A DNA stretch of 31,526 bases from a virus (IMGVR_UViG_3300032046_000136:1-31526), one strand, 5' to 3'; shown: positions 8,201 to 15,563, counted from the stretch's first letter. Notes: generated by a model not told the origin, from the letters alone. Program-made: numbers and translations.

Positions 8201-8666
8201 TTTGATTATCTTTCATGGAATACACTCCATAAACCAAATCGTCAGCAAGTTTATAAAATCCACTATCTGGATAATAATAAATGGCATTCTTTTTAAAATT
8301 TATTGAGTCTTTATTTTCGTTTGTTACGATATAGGCTACTTTTTTATTTTCATCTTGGATGAGATTGGCAAGATTTAATATCGGACTGATTGCGTCACCT
8401 TGTTCCATCTGCTGAAGGTTCATATCATGATTACCGAGAATAACGTCCGTAGGTGCTATTCTAGATAAATTAACAAGGAATTCTGAAATTAGGTCAAATG
8501 AACCAGGTGAGATATTTATTTTATGGTGACTAATATCTCCATCAACAACAATTCTGTCTGGCTTAACTTTATTTAAATCGGAATACAATCTTTCAAATAC
8601 AGACCTGTACTCAGCATGTCTCGAACCAAATCTTACCTGTATGTCTGCAATATGTGCTATCTTCAT
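5214..8666 (-). CDS. Single-chain Mre11-Rad50 (SbcD-SbcC, T4 gp47-gp46) fusion, recombination nuclease
   Basis: 1150 aa in one open frame. The N-terminal ~340 residues are an Mre11/SbcD phosphoesterase: Asp8 in ADIQ, GDISHH (43-48), GNHD (78-81), His173 in LFHGQ and GDIH (207-210). The first motif normally reads DxH; here it is Asp8-x-Gln10. A linker (~340-392) leads to a Rad50/SbcC ATPase: Walker A GKNYNGKS (426-433), Q-loop region near TQGG (557-560), two long coiled-coil arms around the zinc hook CPTC (781-784), signature LSFASGAQ (1043-1050), Walker B CIIDEGFGTLD (1074-1084) and H-loop His1110. The family resects DNA ends for recombination. T4 uses two separate proteins of 339 and 560 aa. 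The gene follows the primase by 1 base, so the two are co-transcribed and probably coupled. Confidence 0.95.
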   Translation of the reverse strand: MKIAHIADIQVRFGSRHAEYRSVFERLYSDLNKVKPDRIVVDGDISHHKINISPGSFDLISEFLVNLSRIAPTDVILGNHDMNLQQMEQGDAISPILNLANLIQDENKKVAYIVTNENKDSINFKKNAIYYYPDSGFYKLADDLVYGVYSMKDNQILSLDKKEPGVNYVALFHGQVFGARGDNGHTLNSDNLIKISTFDNFDIVMMGDIHEYQTFREDESMAYCGSLIQQNFGEAIDKGYLLWDVEKRTHERKYIPNDFGFAKITIAKGEQFEDRIEHIKFSSNKKKTKVYVIWEDYEENFSQERENQIIKLVKDKHGCEIVKVQFETIVKDIIIDENEADETYKQSEEYLKEFINNGNFDCSKDEVTEIIKLHRETNEQLELTEEEKISSEWKLNKVEISNIFSFPVKPAIINFDELQGITGVFGKNYNGKSNFIKAFVWGLYKEILGGGNPSFITNIYTDSNKGYVKIWITIDGKKYYIERSVRTTVKKDGTSSNSYSIFYKTLEFEYDEEGNLDNEKWENEKSDEKTAEKNEVSKLVENAVGTFDDFTKTSLQTQGGKDDYLNMSQQPKNALVSKYLGLESYKLRYEFRKDFFNDIKKKQKELGERPKIEEEIKRLELDKTLKKQEYDNTVFEKNEANDKREKSDKEILELTKKLERLEPVTINDKSKINGLITQHSSDIETKTKESKTLSDWLSTNFKKELPFDENTTVEQLEENLKKERDALVKDKEEYLAIEKWINENPIKKEISTEGFEDDIDKIKESIIQLDGQLLTFKGKKCPTCGTIHAKANPHKEEECIEEIKQKKELLKHKQDKIKESNDIKNHNTAFQNKISKKDILKQTLLNRKEKMDSIKAKIELFNKSKDIIDHNQQVETKTINLTKAKERIDFLKNEIVKLNEDLIKIKNNESKIKNNGVIKVQIDEFTEESKVHKLVVFNLDKQTNILFGELKVIENNIKVQDQKLIDIKEYEKLYKKYSVYLQAMHRDGIPALIIRKKLPLINHRINTILQQAVDFKIDFDILANGDLVETFYFNNDKSDSLPLSFASGAQKFVSSIAIKDALHYISSLTKPSLCIIDEGFGTLDDELTFEIINILNYLKNKHKNVIVISHRNEIKDFADNVIEVMKVQQGLTQEVIDNNPKAGVTKLNIR

Positions 8667-8667
8667 A

Positions 8668-9651
8668 TTATTCGTTTAATATTTTATTTATTTCAAATAA
8701 TTCATCAATTTTTTTGGCCGTTTTTAAAAATTTATTTAATTCTTCTTGGCCACCTTCTTCATATATTTTAGAAATATCTCTTCGACCTTTTAAATCTACA
8801 AAAAAAACATTTAAACCTAAAGAAGAAAGTTGTTTATAAATTCCCATACCATCTTTAAAAGCATCTGGGTCAAGACAAATAATTACTGTTGAGTTGTTTT
8901 TTAGTAATTTATTTATCAATAATTCAGATGGGCTTTTTCCAAGCATTGGTATTGAGTTCGGTATTCTGATTGCATCAAAAACCCCTTCAACTAAATATAT
9001 TGGTAAATCCCAATTTATATAATATTCATTGTATATGATATCATTTTTATCTGGAGAATCTGGTTTCATATATGTTCTCTTTGCATCTTTCAAATAAGCC
9101 CTGGCTTCATAATAATTTAACTTACCGTGAGAATTAAGAGAGGGTAAAATAATTCTAAATTTTCTTGTACCACTTTCAGTATAACCAATTTTATATTTAT
9201 CTATTTGGGCTGGAGATATTTTTCTTTGATTAACCGCATAGTCCCAGGCTAAATCATACAGTCTACTTTTTCTCAACTGACTAAGTGGCAAGTAACCATC
9301 TGGTAAGTCACATATAATTAAGTCGTAATCTAATTTAGGCTTCCTAAAAACATTAAAAGTGTTATTATTATATTTTGGTAGTATAAGATTTAAACGCTTT
9401 ATGTCATCTTTAGAACCATATTCTCCAACAAGTTTATGAACATATCCACTATATTTACATTTCCAGCACTTAAAAACTTTATCATTTGATTTGTAGGCTA
9501 AGTTAAATTTACCACTATCATGACGACAAGTTGGAGATGGACAATTAAATTCCCATTGAATCCTGGTGTCTGAATCTTTGCTGAATCTTGGGTCGCCCAA
9601 AAACCCTTCAATTATATTAACAATTATGTAATCGTCCTGACTATTTAACAT
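8668..9651 (-). CDS. DnaG-type DNA primase (T4 gp61-like)
   Basis: 327 aa, close to T4 gp61 (342 aa). An N-terminal zinc-binding domain has C37 and C42 (CPSPTC) and C62 and C65 (CWKC). The TOPRIM catalytic domain has the acidic residue Glu222 in YLVEGVFDAI and the DxD pair Asp261/Asp263 in ICLDPDA, with a further conserved-looking segment GRRDIS (289-294). It should make RNA primers for lagging-strand synthesis with a replicative helicase not seen in this window. First gene of the operon leading into Mre11-Rad50, with a 1-base gap. The start context has no Shine-Dalgarno. Confidence 0.9.
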   Translation of the reverse strand: MLNSQDDYIIVNIIEGFLGDPRFSKDSDTRIQWEFNCPSPTCRHDSGKFNLAYKSNDKVFKCWKCKYSGYVHKLVGEYGSKDDIKRLNLILPKYNNNTFNVFRKPKLDYDLIICDLPDGYLPLSQLRKSRLYDLAWDYAVNQRKISPAQIDKYKIGYTESGTRKFRIILPSLNSHGKLNYYEARAYLKDAKRTYMKPDSPDKNDIIYNEYYINWDLPIYLVEGVFDAIRIPNSIPMLGKSPSELLINKLLKNNSTVIICLDPDAFKDGMGIYKQLSSLGLNVFFVDLKGRRDISKIYEEGGQEELNKFLKTAKKIDELFEINKILNE

Positions 9652-9772
9652 AGTTGCAAATATAACTAAAAAAAGCGAAAATTACAATAAAAATATAATA
9701 TTATAAACCTACTACATAACAATCAGACAGAAAAAGAAAATTTTGACATATTTATAACAAAATTAATATCTT
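9652..9772. other. Divergent intergenic region between primase and GIY-YIG gene
   Basis: About 120 very A/T-rich bases that must hold the promoter of the leftward primase operon and that of the rightward endonuclease. The only element I can name is the candidate late box at 9748-9756 facing the endonuclease. I see no hairpin, tRNA or ORF here. Confidence 0.5.
9748..9756 (+). promoter_or_regulatory. Candidate late promoter element (ATATTTATA)
   Basis: A match to the recurring element in the correct orientation, 16 bases before the ATG of the GIY-YIG endonuclease gene. It suggests this gene is expressed with the late class, unlike the leftward replication genes on either side. Confidence 0.45.
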
Positions 9773-10441
9773 ATGAATGTAAAAATTTACGGTTTAATAG
9801 AGCCGATTACTGGTCAAATAAAATATATTGGAAAAACAAAACAGCTGTTACAAAAGCGCCTAAGTGCGCATATTTCAGAATGTAATAAATCTAATACAAA
9901 AAAAAATACATGGCTAAAAAGTCTTAAGAAAAATGGTTTAAAGCCAAAAATAGAGGAATTAGATTTAGTATTAGAATCAGAATGGGAATTTTGGGAGCAA
10001 TATTGGATATCACAATTTAAAACATGGGGATTTGAGCTAAAAAATACAGATGAGGGCGGAAAAGGGCAATCTTCTGAATTTATGAAAAAAAATAACCCTA
10101 TGTTTAAAAAGAAAAACAGAAAAAAGGTATCACAATCTCTAAAAGGAAATCAATTTGCAAAAGGGTTTAAACATTCCGAAGAAACAAGAAAAAAAGTTAG
10201 TGATAATAGTTCTAAATTTTGGTTAGGAAAAAATAGAGACCAAAAAACAAAAAATAAAATTAGTAAAACAAAATCAAAACCAGTATATCAATTTAGTTTA
10301 GATAATATTTTTATAAAAAAATTTGCTTCTGTTGCAGAGGCTATAGAAAAAACAAATTCAGATAGAACTACTTTATATAAATGTTTAACTAATAAAGTAG
10401 AAAAATGTAACGGATTTATTTGGAAGAAGAATCTTGATTAA
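9773..10441 (+). CDS. GIY-YIG homing endonuclease with NUMOD domains
   Basis: 222 aa. The N-terminal GIY-YIG nuclease domain has Ile5-Tyr6-Gly7 and Tyr18-Ile19-Gly20 in the two signature strands, the catalytic-type Arg29 (QKRLSAH) and Glu75 (EFWEQYWI). The middle (~105-165) carries Lys-rich NUMOD3-like DNA-binding repeats (NPMFKK..., GNQFAKGFKHSEETRKK). The C-terminal ~50 residues form a NUMOD1-like helix-turn-helix (VYQFSLDNIFIKKFASVAEA to NGFIWKK). This is a classic phage homing endonuclease that cuts homologous alleles and spreads with flanking DNA. It runs opposite to both neighbours, and its last 26 bases overlap the 3' end of the RuvC-like gene, consistent with insertion of a selfish gene between primase and resolvase. 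Confidence 0.93.
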   Translation: MNVKIYGLIEPITGQIKYIGKTKQLLQKRLSAHISECNKSNTKKNTWLKSLKKNGLKPKIEELDLVLESEWEFWEQYWISQFKTWGFELKNTDEGGKGQSSEFMKKNNPMFKKKNRKKVSQSLKGNQFAKGFKHSEETRKKVSDNSSKFWLGKNRDQKTKNKISKTKSKPVYQFSLDNIFIKKFASVAEAIEKTNSDRTTLYKCLTNKVEKCNGFIWKKNLD

Positions 10442-11009
10442 GAGCTCCTTTTTGTCTTTCAATTGTAATTAACATTGCAATTCCAATGGTGTACGCATCA
10501 GCCATGTCATAGTTCTCATCCAGCAATTTCATTGACCTTGGGCCGTATTTCCAGTTAATTAGAGGCTCCAATTCCATTACTTTTTTCCAGATATCATGTT
10601 TGATGGAATTACCGCCCTTTTCTGGCTTATCTTCACTTTCGCCAGAAGTGCCTCCTTTTGTTCTCTTTCCAAAAGCAAGACTTCTTGCGTTATTAACATT
10701 AAAATAAATCGGTTCCATACCAAATTCTAAATATAGATAAGAGCTAATCATTCCATTAAAAAAGTTTAATAAAGCTATGGTTGTTGCTGAGGAGAATTTG
10801 CCCATAAATTTCTTAAGAGGCTCTTCAATAGCGATAAATGTTATTGGGAATTTTTTTAAATATTCAGTAACTCTTTTGAATTCTTCTAATTTTTCAAAAA
10901 TAGTTATTTTATCTGCAAATTTAACACAGTTAAGTTCTATTAATTTTCCGTCTTCATTAAATATGGCATATCCGATACATGAAGTAGAAATGTCTAATGC
11001 TAAAATCAT
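10416..11009 (-). CDS. RuvC-like Holliday-junction resolvase (RNase H fold)
   Basis: 197 aa. The N-terminus MILALDISTSCIGYA carries the first catalytic Asp (Asp6). IAIEEP supplies the second acid (Glu62/63) and YDMADAYTIG the C-terminal acids (Asp168/Asp171), the layout of RuvC-type resolvases. It would resolve branched recombination intermediates before packaging, the job done in T4 by the unrelated endonuclease VII (gp49). Residues ~115-135 are a flexible Gly/Lys/Glu loop. The last eight or so residues are encoded opposite the end of the GIY-YIG gene and look non-conserved (QDSSSK). It lies immediately downstream of a terminator, so it needs its own promoter (see 11010-11031). Confidence 0.88.
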   Translation of the reverse strand: MILALDISTSCIGYAIFNEDGKLIELNCVKFADKITIFEKLEEFKRVTEYLKKFPITFIAIEEPLKKFMGKFSSATTIALLNFFNGMISSYLYLEFGMEPIYFNVNNARSLAFGKRTKGGTSGESEDKPEKGGNSIKHDIWKKVMELEPLINWKYGPRSMKLLDENYDMADAYTIGIAMLITIERQKGALNQDSSSK

Positions 11010-11031
11010 AATTTTCTCTTTTTATAATAAT
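11010..11031 (-). promoter_or_regulatory. Candidate early/middle promoter-leader before the RuvC-like gene
   Basis: On the minus strand TATTATAAAAAGAGAAAATT runs straight into the ATG and follows a terminator, mirroring the leader of the 136-aa gene at 2699-2720. The two differ mainly by one extra AG. It could be a promoter -10 region, an A-rich translation enhancer, or both. Confidence 0.35.
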
Positions 11032-11061
11032 AAAAAAAACCTTGACAAATATCAAGGTTTT
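11032..11061 (-). terminator. Factor-independent terminator after the 375-aa virion gene
   Basis: A 10-bp inverted repeat (AAAACCTTGA at 11036-11045, TCAAGGTTTT at 11052-11061) with a 6-base loop, followed on the minus strand by eight T. It terminates leftward transcription of the structural block before the RuvC-like gene. Confidence 0.82.
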
Positions 11062-11093
11062 CAATAAAAATAATTATTTAATAATCAACTCTA

Positions 11094-12221
11094 TTAAACT
11101 TGAATATCTAAGTTGAATGTGATTAAATTAGTATAGTTTTTTTCTACTGGTTCGCTTAATTTAGCAATAGCAATCAATTCATTTTTAACATTATAAAGTC
11201 CAACTTCAGTCATATAAAGTGGGTCATAATTATTTGTGTTATTTTTAAATTCTTGCGCATTTTTATTTAAATCCCAACTTGGGTTGTTTGTAAAGAAAAA
11301 TTCAGTTGGCAAAGCGATACATACTACTGAAGTTAAATAATTTATATTAATATCTGTAAATGTTATCTGAGAGTTTGCAGCTGCTGTGGCACCTGAAAAC
11401 CAAATATTAGTTGTACCAGAACCAGCGCCTGTATTTGCTGTGTTTGTAATTTGTTGATAACCTTGGGTCCATGGTATATTATTAACAAGCTTAGGGTGAG
11501 TTAAAATCATAAACCCTTTATCTAAACAAGCAAATCCTACTGGAATATCATAATTATAACCTTGATTTGTGTTTGTTGGAAATGATGGAGTAACTGGCAC
11601 TGCATAACTTACTGCAGAAAGAGGTCTTTGGTCAGTATTAATATCAATTGATGGTGTTAAAATAGAATAAGGTATAGCGGCAGGTCTAGAACTAAAATTA
11701 GTAGTATTCCATGTGGTTACTGAACTGTGAGATAAACCACCATTTGTCTTACCTGTATATGGAAGATTTATTTCATCACAAAATAAAAAAGCAATATTAT
11801 TTCCAAGAAATACATTATTTTCTCTTTTTTGTAATGATGTATAAGTACTAGAAACAACTGTTTTTGAACTCATGGTTATACCATCCACTTGCGGTACTTT
11901 AAATGTGATACTCCTACCATCAATCATTTCGCTATAAGCTTCTCTTGGTATTGGAACAATTACAACATTATCCACATTTATTTGAAATAACTCTGGAGAA
12001 GATTGAACTAAGGTTGAGCCGCTCGGTAAAGACGAGGCTGCTACAGGCAAATTAAAAGAAACAAAATAATTTGTATTTTTATCTGATAAGTTAGTTCTAT
12101 CACAAAGAGAATATGATAATGCGCTTAAAGGAAAGCTAGTGCTATTACTAGTTTTAAGAGCCGAAGTCTCCTGTCTTGTAGATATTGTACTAGTTACTGG
12201 TTTATATATTTGAGTTGCCAT
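11094..12221 (-). CDS. Putative virion/tail structural protein, 375 aa
   Basis: Ser/Thr/Asn-rich, Lys-poor beta protein typical of phage fibre or decoration proteins; no signal peptide or membrane segment. The last ~40 residues (YMTEVGLYNVKNELIAIAKL to FNLDIQV) share a pattern with the C-terminus of the 687-aa protein (YITEIGILDSNNILVGVGKP to FQLEIDF), so the two have a homologous terminal module. Similar TEIGLYD-type modules occur in tail and fibre proteins of T4-like phages. It is the last gene of the leftward structural cluster, followed by a terminator. No exact late element is seen; the A/T-rich stretch upstream has only AATATAATTTA-like sequence, so it may be read from the gene before. 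Exact role unknown. Confidence 0.75.
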   Translation of the reverse strand: MATQIYKPVTSTISTRQETSALKTSNSTSFPLSALSYSLCDRTNLSDKNTNYFVSFNLPVAASSLPSGSTLVQSSPELFQINVDNVVIVPIPREAYSEMIDGRSITFKVPQVDGITMSSKTVVSSTYTSLQKRENNVFLGNNIAFLFCDEINLPYTGKTNGGLSHSSVTTWNTTNFSSRPAAIPYSILTPSIDINTDQRPLSAVSYAVPVTPSFPTNTNQGYNYDIPVGFACLDKGFMILTHPKLVNNIPWTQGYQQITNTANTGAGSGTTNIWFSGATAAANSQITFTDININYLTSVVCIALPTEFFFTNNPSWDLNKNAQEFKNNTNNYDPLYMTEVGLYNVKNELIAIAKLSEPVEKNYTNLITFNLDIQV

Positions 12222-12272
12222 ATTTTTTTAATTAAATTATATTTTAGTTGCAATATTTTGATTGAGTTATTT

Positions 12273-13004
12273 TTAAACAGCTTTTTGTACAGTTACTGTT
12301 GTTTGTGTTGCAACAAAATTAACTGCTGGACTAAATGTACCTTGATAATTTACATAAAAAGTAACAGCATTAGCTGGTTTGTTTGTTGAGCTTCCGTAAC
12401 CAACAAATTTTAATGACCTAGTTCTAACTGTTTGTACATTATTCACATAAGGCTGGCCAGTTGATGGGTTTGTATTAATCCAAGCTCTTAATGCATTAAA
12501 ATAAGCCGTTGGAACGCCTGTAAGATAATCATAATAACCATCTACCATTTTACTATTAGCTACACAATAAGTTACGTATAACATATTGCCAGCTGGACTA
12601 GTTGGGAAGTGTATTTTTAAAAATGGGGCACCATTAGCAGATGATGTAGTAAGAGGAATAACAACTTTAGCTCCACTTGAAATAATTAAAGGAGATACAC
12701 CTGGAGAAGTTGGTCCAGATACAGTATACCCTTCAGTTATTGGTGCATTATTATTGTTTTGGTCGACTGTTGAAAGGGCTATAGAGTTTTTAAACGTTAT
12801 ATTTTGAGGTAACTGATTAGAAATTGAATAATCTGCATATACCAAAGGCCCAATCGGTCCTGTTGTTGCCGTTGTTGTTGTTGTTGTTGTTATTGCTGGA
12901 GTTGTTGTTATTGCTGGAGCTGTTGGAGTTGTCGTTGGAGCTGTTTGTACAGGCGTATTTGATGCTGTTGTCTGTTGTGTAGAAAATGAAAATGTTTCTG
13001 CCAT
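12273..13004 (-). CDS. Putative virion protein with Thr/Pro-rich N-terminal region, 243 aa
   Basis: Residues ~15-50 are low-complexity Thr/Pro/Ala, probably a flexible or stalk-like segment. At DNA level this is a run of GTT/TGT triplets at about 12871-12930 with an 18-bp unit repeated. The rest is a beta-rich domain (VSGPTSPGVSPLIISSGAKV, AVTFYVNYQGTF) without recognisable family. A copy of the candidate late element lies 20 bases before the ATG. Position between two other structural genes suggests a tail or decoration protein; inference only. Confidence 0.7.
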   Translation of the reverse strand: MAETFSFSTQQTTASNTPVQTAPTTTPTAPAITTTPAITTTTTTTATTGPIGPLVYADYSISNQLPQNITFKNSIALSTVDQNNNNAPITEGYTVSGPTSPGVSPLIISSGAKVVIPLTTSSANGAPFLKIHFPTSPAGNMLYVTYCVANSKMVDGYYDYLTGVPTAYFNALRAWINTNPSTGQPYVNNVQTVRTRSLKFVGYGSSTNKPANAVTFYVNYQGTFSPAVNFVATQTTVTVQKAV

Positions 13005-13024
13005 GTTAATTTTTTTTAGTTGTT

Positions 13025-13034
13025 TATAAATATT
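13025..13034 (-). promoter_or_regulatory. Candidate late promoter element (AATATTTATA)
   Basis: A perfect match on the minus strand, 20 bases before the ATG of the 243-aa gene and downstream of the stop of the preceding 133-aa gene. Each gene of this cluster except the last has its own copy. Confidence 0.5.
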
Positions 13035-13038
13035 TTAA

Positions 13039-13440
13039 TTAAGTAGTTGGTGGCGTATCTGTATTTACTGGAAATGCAGTATCAGTAGCTATTGTAAGTA
13101 CATTATTTATAATATTAGTATTATACAATGGATTAGCAAATGCTAATGCATCAACCATAAAATAAGAAATAGTAGTTTGCGCATAATCAGTAGTGGCTTT
13201 TAAACAACCTTCAGATTTACCTGTAATATCAGGAACATCACCAGATTTTAGTAAATTTACAGTAAGGTCAGATATTTTATAATTTGTATCTGGGTCACCC
13301 AATGCAAATTTTTTAACTTCAAACAAATCATTGCCACTTGAATCAAAACGCACATTTCCCTTATTAAATAAATAAGTTCTGCCTTTTTCTGTTAAGTATG
13401 CTGTGGCATATACTGTGTCTGCCGATGCTATTTTTCCCAT
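13039..13440 (-). CDS. Putative virion protein, 133 aa
   Basis: Small acidic beta-type protein. Its N-terminus (YATAYLTEKGRTYLFNKG, then FALGDPDTNYK) parallels the N-terminus of the 687-aa protein (INIKLTDDGRKKLSLGQ, then LSDREIDYG). Both share LTxxGRxxL followed by a D-x-(E/D)-x-x-Y segment, which suggests a common attachment domain to the same virion component. It ends with a Thr/Pro-rich tail. Its own candidate late element lies 13 bases upstream of the ATG. Function not recognised beyond probable tail structure. Confidence 0.7.
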   Translation of the reverse strand: MGKIASADTVYATAYLTEKGRTYLFNKGNVRFDSSGNDLFEVKKFALGDPDTNYKISDLTVNLLKSGDVPDITGKSEGCLKATTDYAQTTISYFMVDALAFANPLYNTNIINNVLTIATDTAFPVNTDTPPTT

Positions 13441-13453
13441 TTTGTAACTTTTT

Positions 13454-13463
13454 TATAAATATT
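13454..13463 (-). promoter_or_regulatory. Candidate late promoter element (AATATTTATA)
   Basis: A perfect match on the minus strand, 13 bases before the ATG of the 133-aa gene, in the short gap after the 687-aa gene. Confidence 0.5.
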
Positions 13464-13477
13464 ATAATTTATTTTTT

Positions 13478-15541
13478 TTAAAAATCAATTTCTAATTGAA
13501 ATGCTAAATATCTGTTCACGTTTTTAACTATAGGATATGTAGGCTTTCCAACTCCAACCAAAATATTATTACTATCTAATATACCAATTTCTGTAATATA
13601 AGTATCAGTATTATATGTAGGATTAAATGATGGATTTAAAGTTGAATTAAACTGATTATCTGGCGCAAGAACCGTCAATACGGTTTTAAATGCAGTTGCC
13701 ATAATACAAGTCTGTATATTACCATAAAAGAATGATTCATTACCAAACGTTAATCCACTTAATGTAACATCTGAATTCATTGTGAAAGCAGAATATTTAC
13801 CATTTAAAACAAATGTAGAACCTGAATTATAATCTTCTTGAGAAATAACATAAGTAGATGTCAGTAAACTAGATGCATCAACAGAACCACTTCCTCCACT
13901 ATATATACCATTACCACTTGGCTCGCTTGAAATCAATCTCCAATTATCAGTAGGCAAATCATCAATTTGCATATTTGGATAAGTTGTTGTGTTAATTTTA
14001 TTAACCATTAACTGTACTTTATTTGCATTCCAGCCAGTTCCAGAGAATGCAGAATTTGCATCCATTGTACTACCATTTCTTAAAAAAGGAAAGCCATTAC
14101 TAGCAAATTCTGCTTTTAAGTATTGAGGGTCACCATTAATGTCGCTAACGCCATCAATTTTAGAGATGTAATTACAGTTAATTGGTTGTGGATATCCAAA
14201 GCTATGACCTGACATATATTGTGGGTCACTTTCTACTAAATAAGTTACATAATAAGAATATCCAGTCTGAAGTATACCAGTAGCATTAGTAGTTGATAGT
14301 GGGTATTTAGGTGATAATGTACTATCTAATTTTAATGCTGGAAGAGTAAAGTTTCTATTAGTTTTATAAGTTAATGCTGTAAGTAATTCAATATCAGTAA
14401 TAACTATTATTTTAAGCTTGTGATATACTCTACCGACAATTAATCCGTTTGAGGAAGTACTATCTCTTAATTGTCTATATGTTGTTCCTGCTAAATTATC
14501 AAAAACAGTTGGTCCAGCTGCATCAGTAAGCGTTAAGCCCCACAACATACCCTCACCTGCATTTGCAGCAGTATTATGCCACATAATGTAAGGAATATCA
14601 ATTACAACAGTTCCTTCTACTAGCTGTTCGGCATATGTATTTCCGCTAAAATTATTGCTATAGTGTATAATACCTATGTCTCTTGTTTCTGCTGAAAATC
14701 CTAAATATTGTTTTGTTCCATTATATTGTATTGAACCGTAACTTGTATAACCACTCATTGACATGTCTGTACCTATAACCGAACTTGTATGAACAATATT
14801 CATATTCCAAACTTTAGTTTGAACAGTTGTAGCAGAGCCATAATATGTTTGAATTCCGTTGTAAGGATAGAAATAGGCATTTGAAAACTGAGAAGACGTG
14901 GCTATTGTAGCTCCAAAATTTGGCAAGTTTCTATCTACATAAACAGTAGAAGTTCCAGTACTAGCAGTTAAAACTCTGTACCATAAAGCTACATTTGGAT
15001 TTGCTGATAAAATATGATGAGCAGTTAAGGCTGTATAACCTTCAGTTGTTAATGTTACTCCGCTATTTTGAATTGATGGCCATTGAACAAACATTAAATC
15101 TCCAGTCTTTGGAAAATAAGTTCCTCCAGTCATTTGTATTGAAGTTCCTCCTGCTGGAGTTGATGCTGAATAAGAAATTTTAGAGTACCCAAATGATTGA
15201 GTTAAATCCACTCCCCAATTTGAGGATGACCCAGTAAAAAAACCAGTAGAACTTGTACAAGCTGATACAATTTGCTTAGATGAACCAACACTACTAAATG
15301 GTACTGGAGCAGACCCATCAAAATTAAAAAGAGGTAAAATAGGCTGAGCGTCTTTTGGGCTTAAAATCCTATCACAACATGATATATTGTAAACATTAGT
15401 ATTGTCTATTCCATAATCTATTTCTCTATCTGATAATATAGATTTTGAGAAATTAAGCTGACCTAAAGAAAGCTTTTTTCTGCCATCATCAGTAAGTTTT
15501 ATATTGATAAAAGTTATCGGTTCTTGTGGTAAATAGCTCAT
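13478..15541 (-). CDS. Large putative tail-fibre/virion protein, 687 aa
   Basis: Ser/Thr/Asn/Tyr-rich beta protein. Residues ~13-47 form an N-terminal module shared with the 133-aa protein; residues ~645-687 form a C-terminal module shared with the 375-aa protein. It therefore looks like the full-length version of a modular fibre or adhesin whose ends recur in its two neighbours. The centre (~100-640) is unassigned and may be host-contacting. First gene of the leftward cluster, with a candidate late element 13 bases upstream. It diverges from the 813-aa gene across a 138-base gap. Confidence 0.75.
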   Translation of the reverse strand: MSYLPQEPITFINIKLTDDGRKKLSLGQLNFSKSILSDREIDYGIDNTNVYNISCCDRILSPKDAQPILPLFNFDGSAPVPFSSVGSSKQIVSACTSSTGFFTGSSSNWGVDLTQSFGYSKISYSASTPAGGTSIQMTGGTYFPKTGDLMFVQWPSIQNSGVTLTTEGYTALTAHHILSANPNVALWYRVLTASTGTSTVYVDRNLPNFGATIATSSQFSNAYFYPYNGIQTYYGSATTVQTKVWNMNIVHTSSVIGTDMSMSGYTSYGSIQYNGTKQYLGFSAETRDIGIIHYSNNFSGNTYAEQLVEGTVVIDIPYIMWHNTAANAGEGMLWGLTLTDAAGPTVFDNLAGTTYRQLRDSTSSNGLIVGRVYHKLKIIVITDIELLTALTYKTNRNFTLPALKLDSTLSPKYPLSTTNATGILQTGYSYYVTYLVESDPQYMSGHSFGYPQPINCNYISKIDGVSDINGDPQYLKAEFASNGFPFLRNGSTMDANSAFSGTGWNANKVQLMVNKINTTTYPNMQIDDLPTDNWRLISSEPSGNGIYSGGSGSVDASSLLTSTYVISQEDYNSGSTFVLNGKYSAFTMNSDVTLSGLTFGNESFFYGNIQTCIMATAFKTVLTVLAPDNQFNSTLNPSFNPTYNTDTYITEIGILDSNNILVGVGKPTYPIVKNVNRYLAFQLEIDF

Positions 15542-15554
15542 TTCTAATTTTATC

Positions 15555-15563
15555 TATAAATAT
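15555..15563 (-). promoter_or_regulatory. Candidate late promoter element (ATATTTATA)
   Basis: A match on the minus strand 13 bases before the ATG of the 687-aa gene; same spacing as for the 133-aa gene. Confidence 0.5.
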
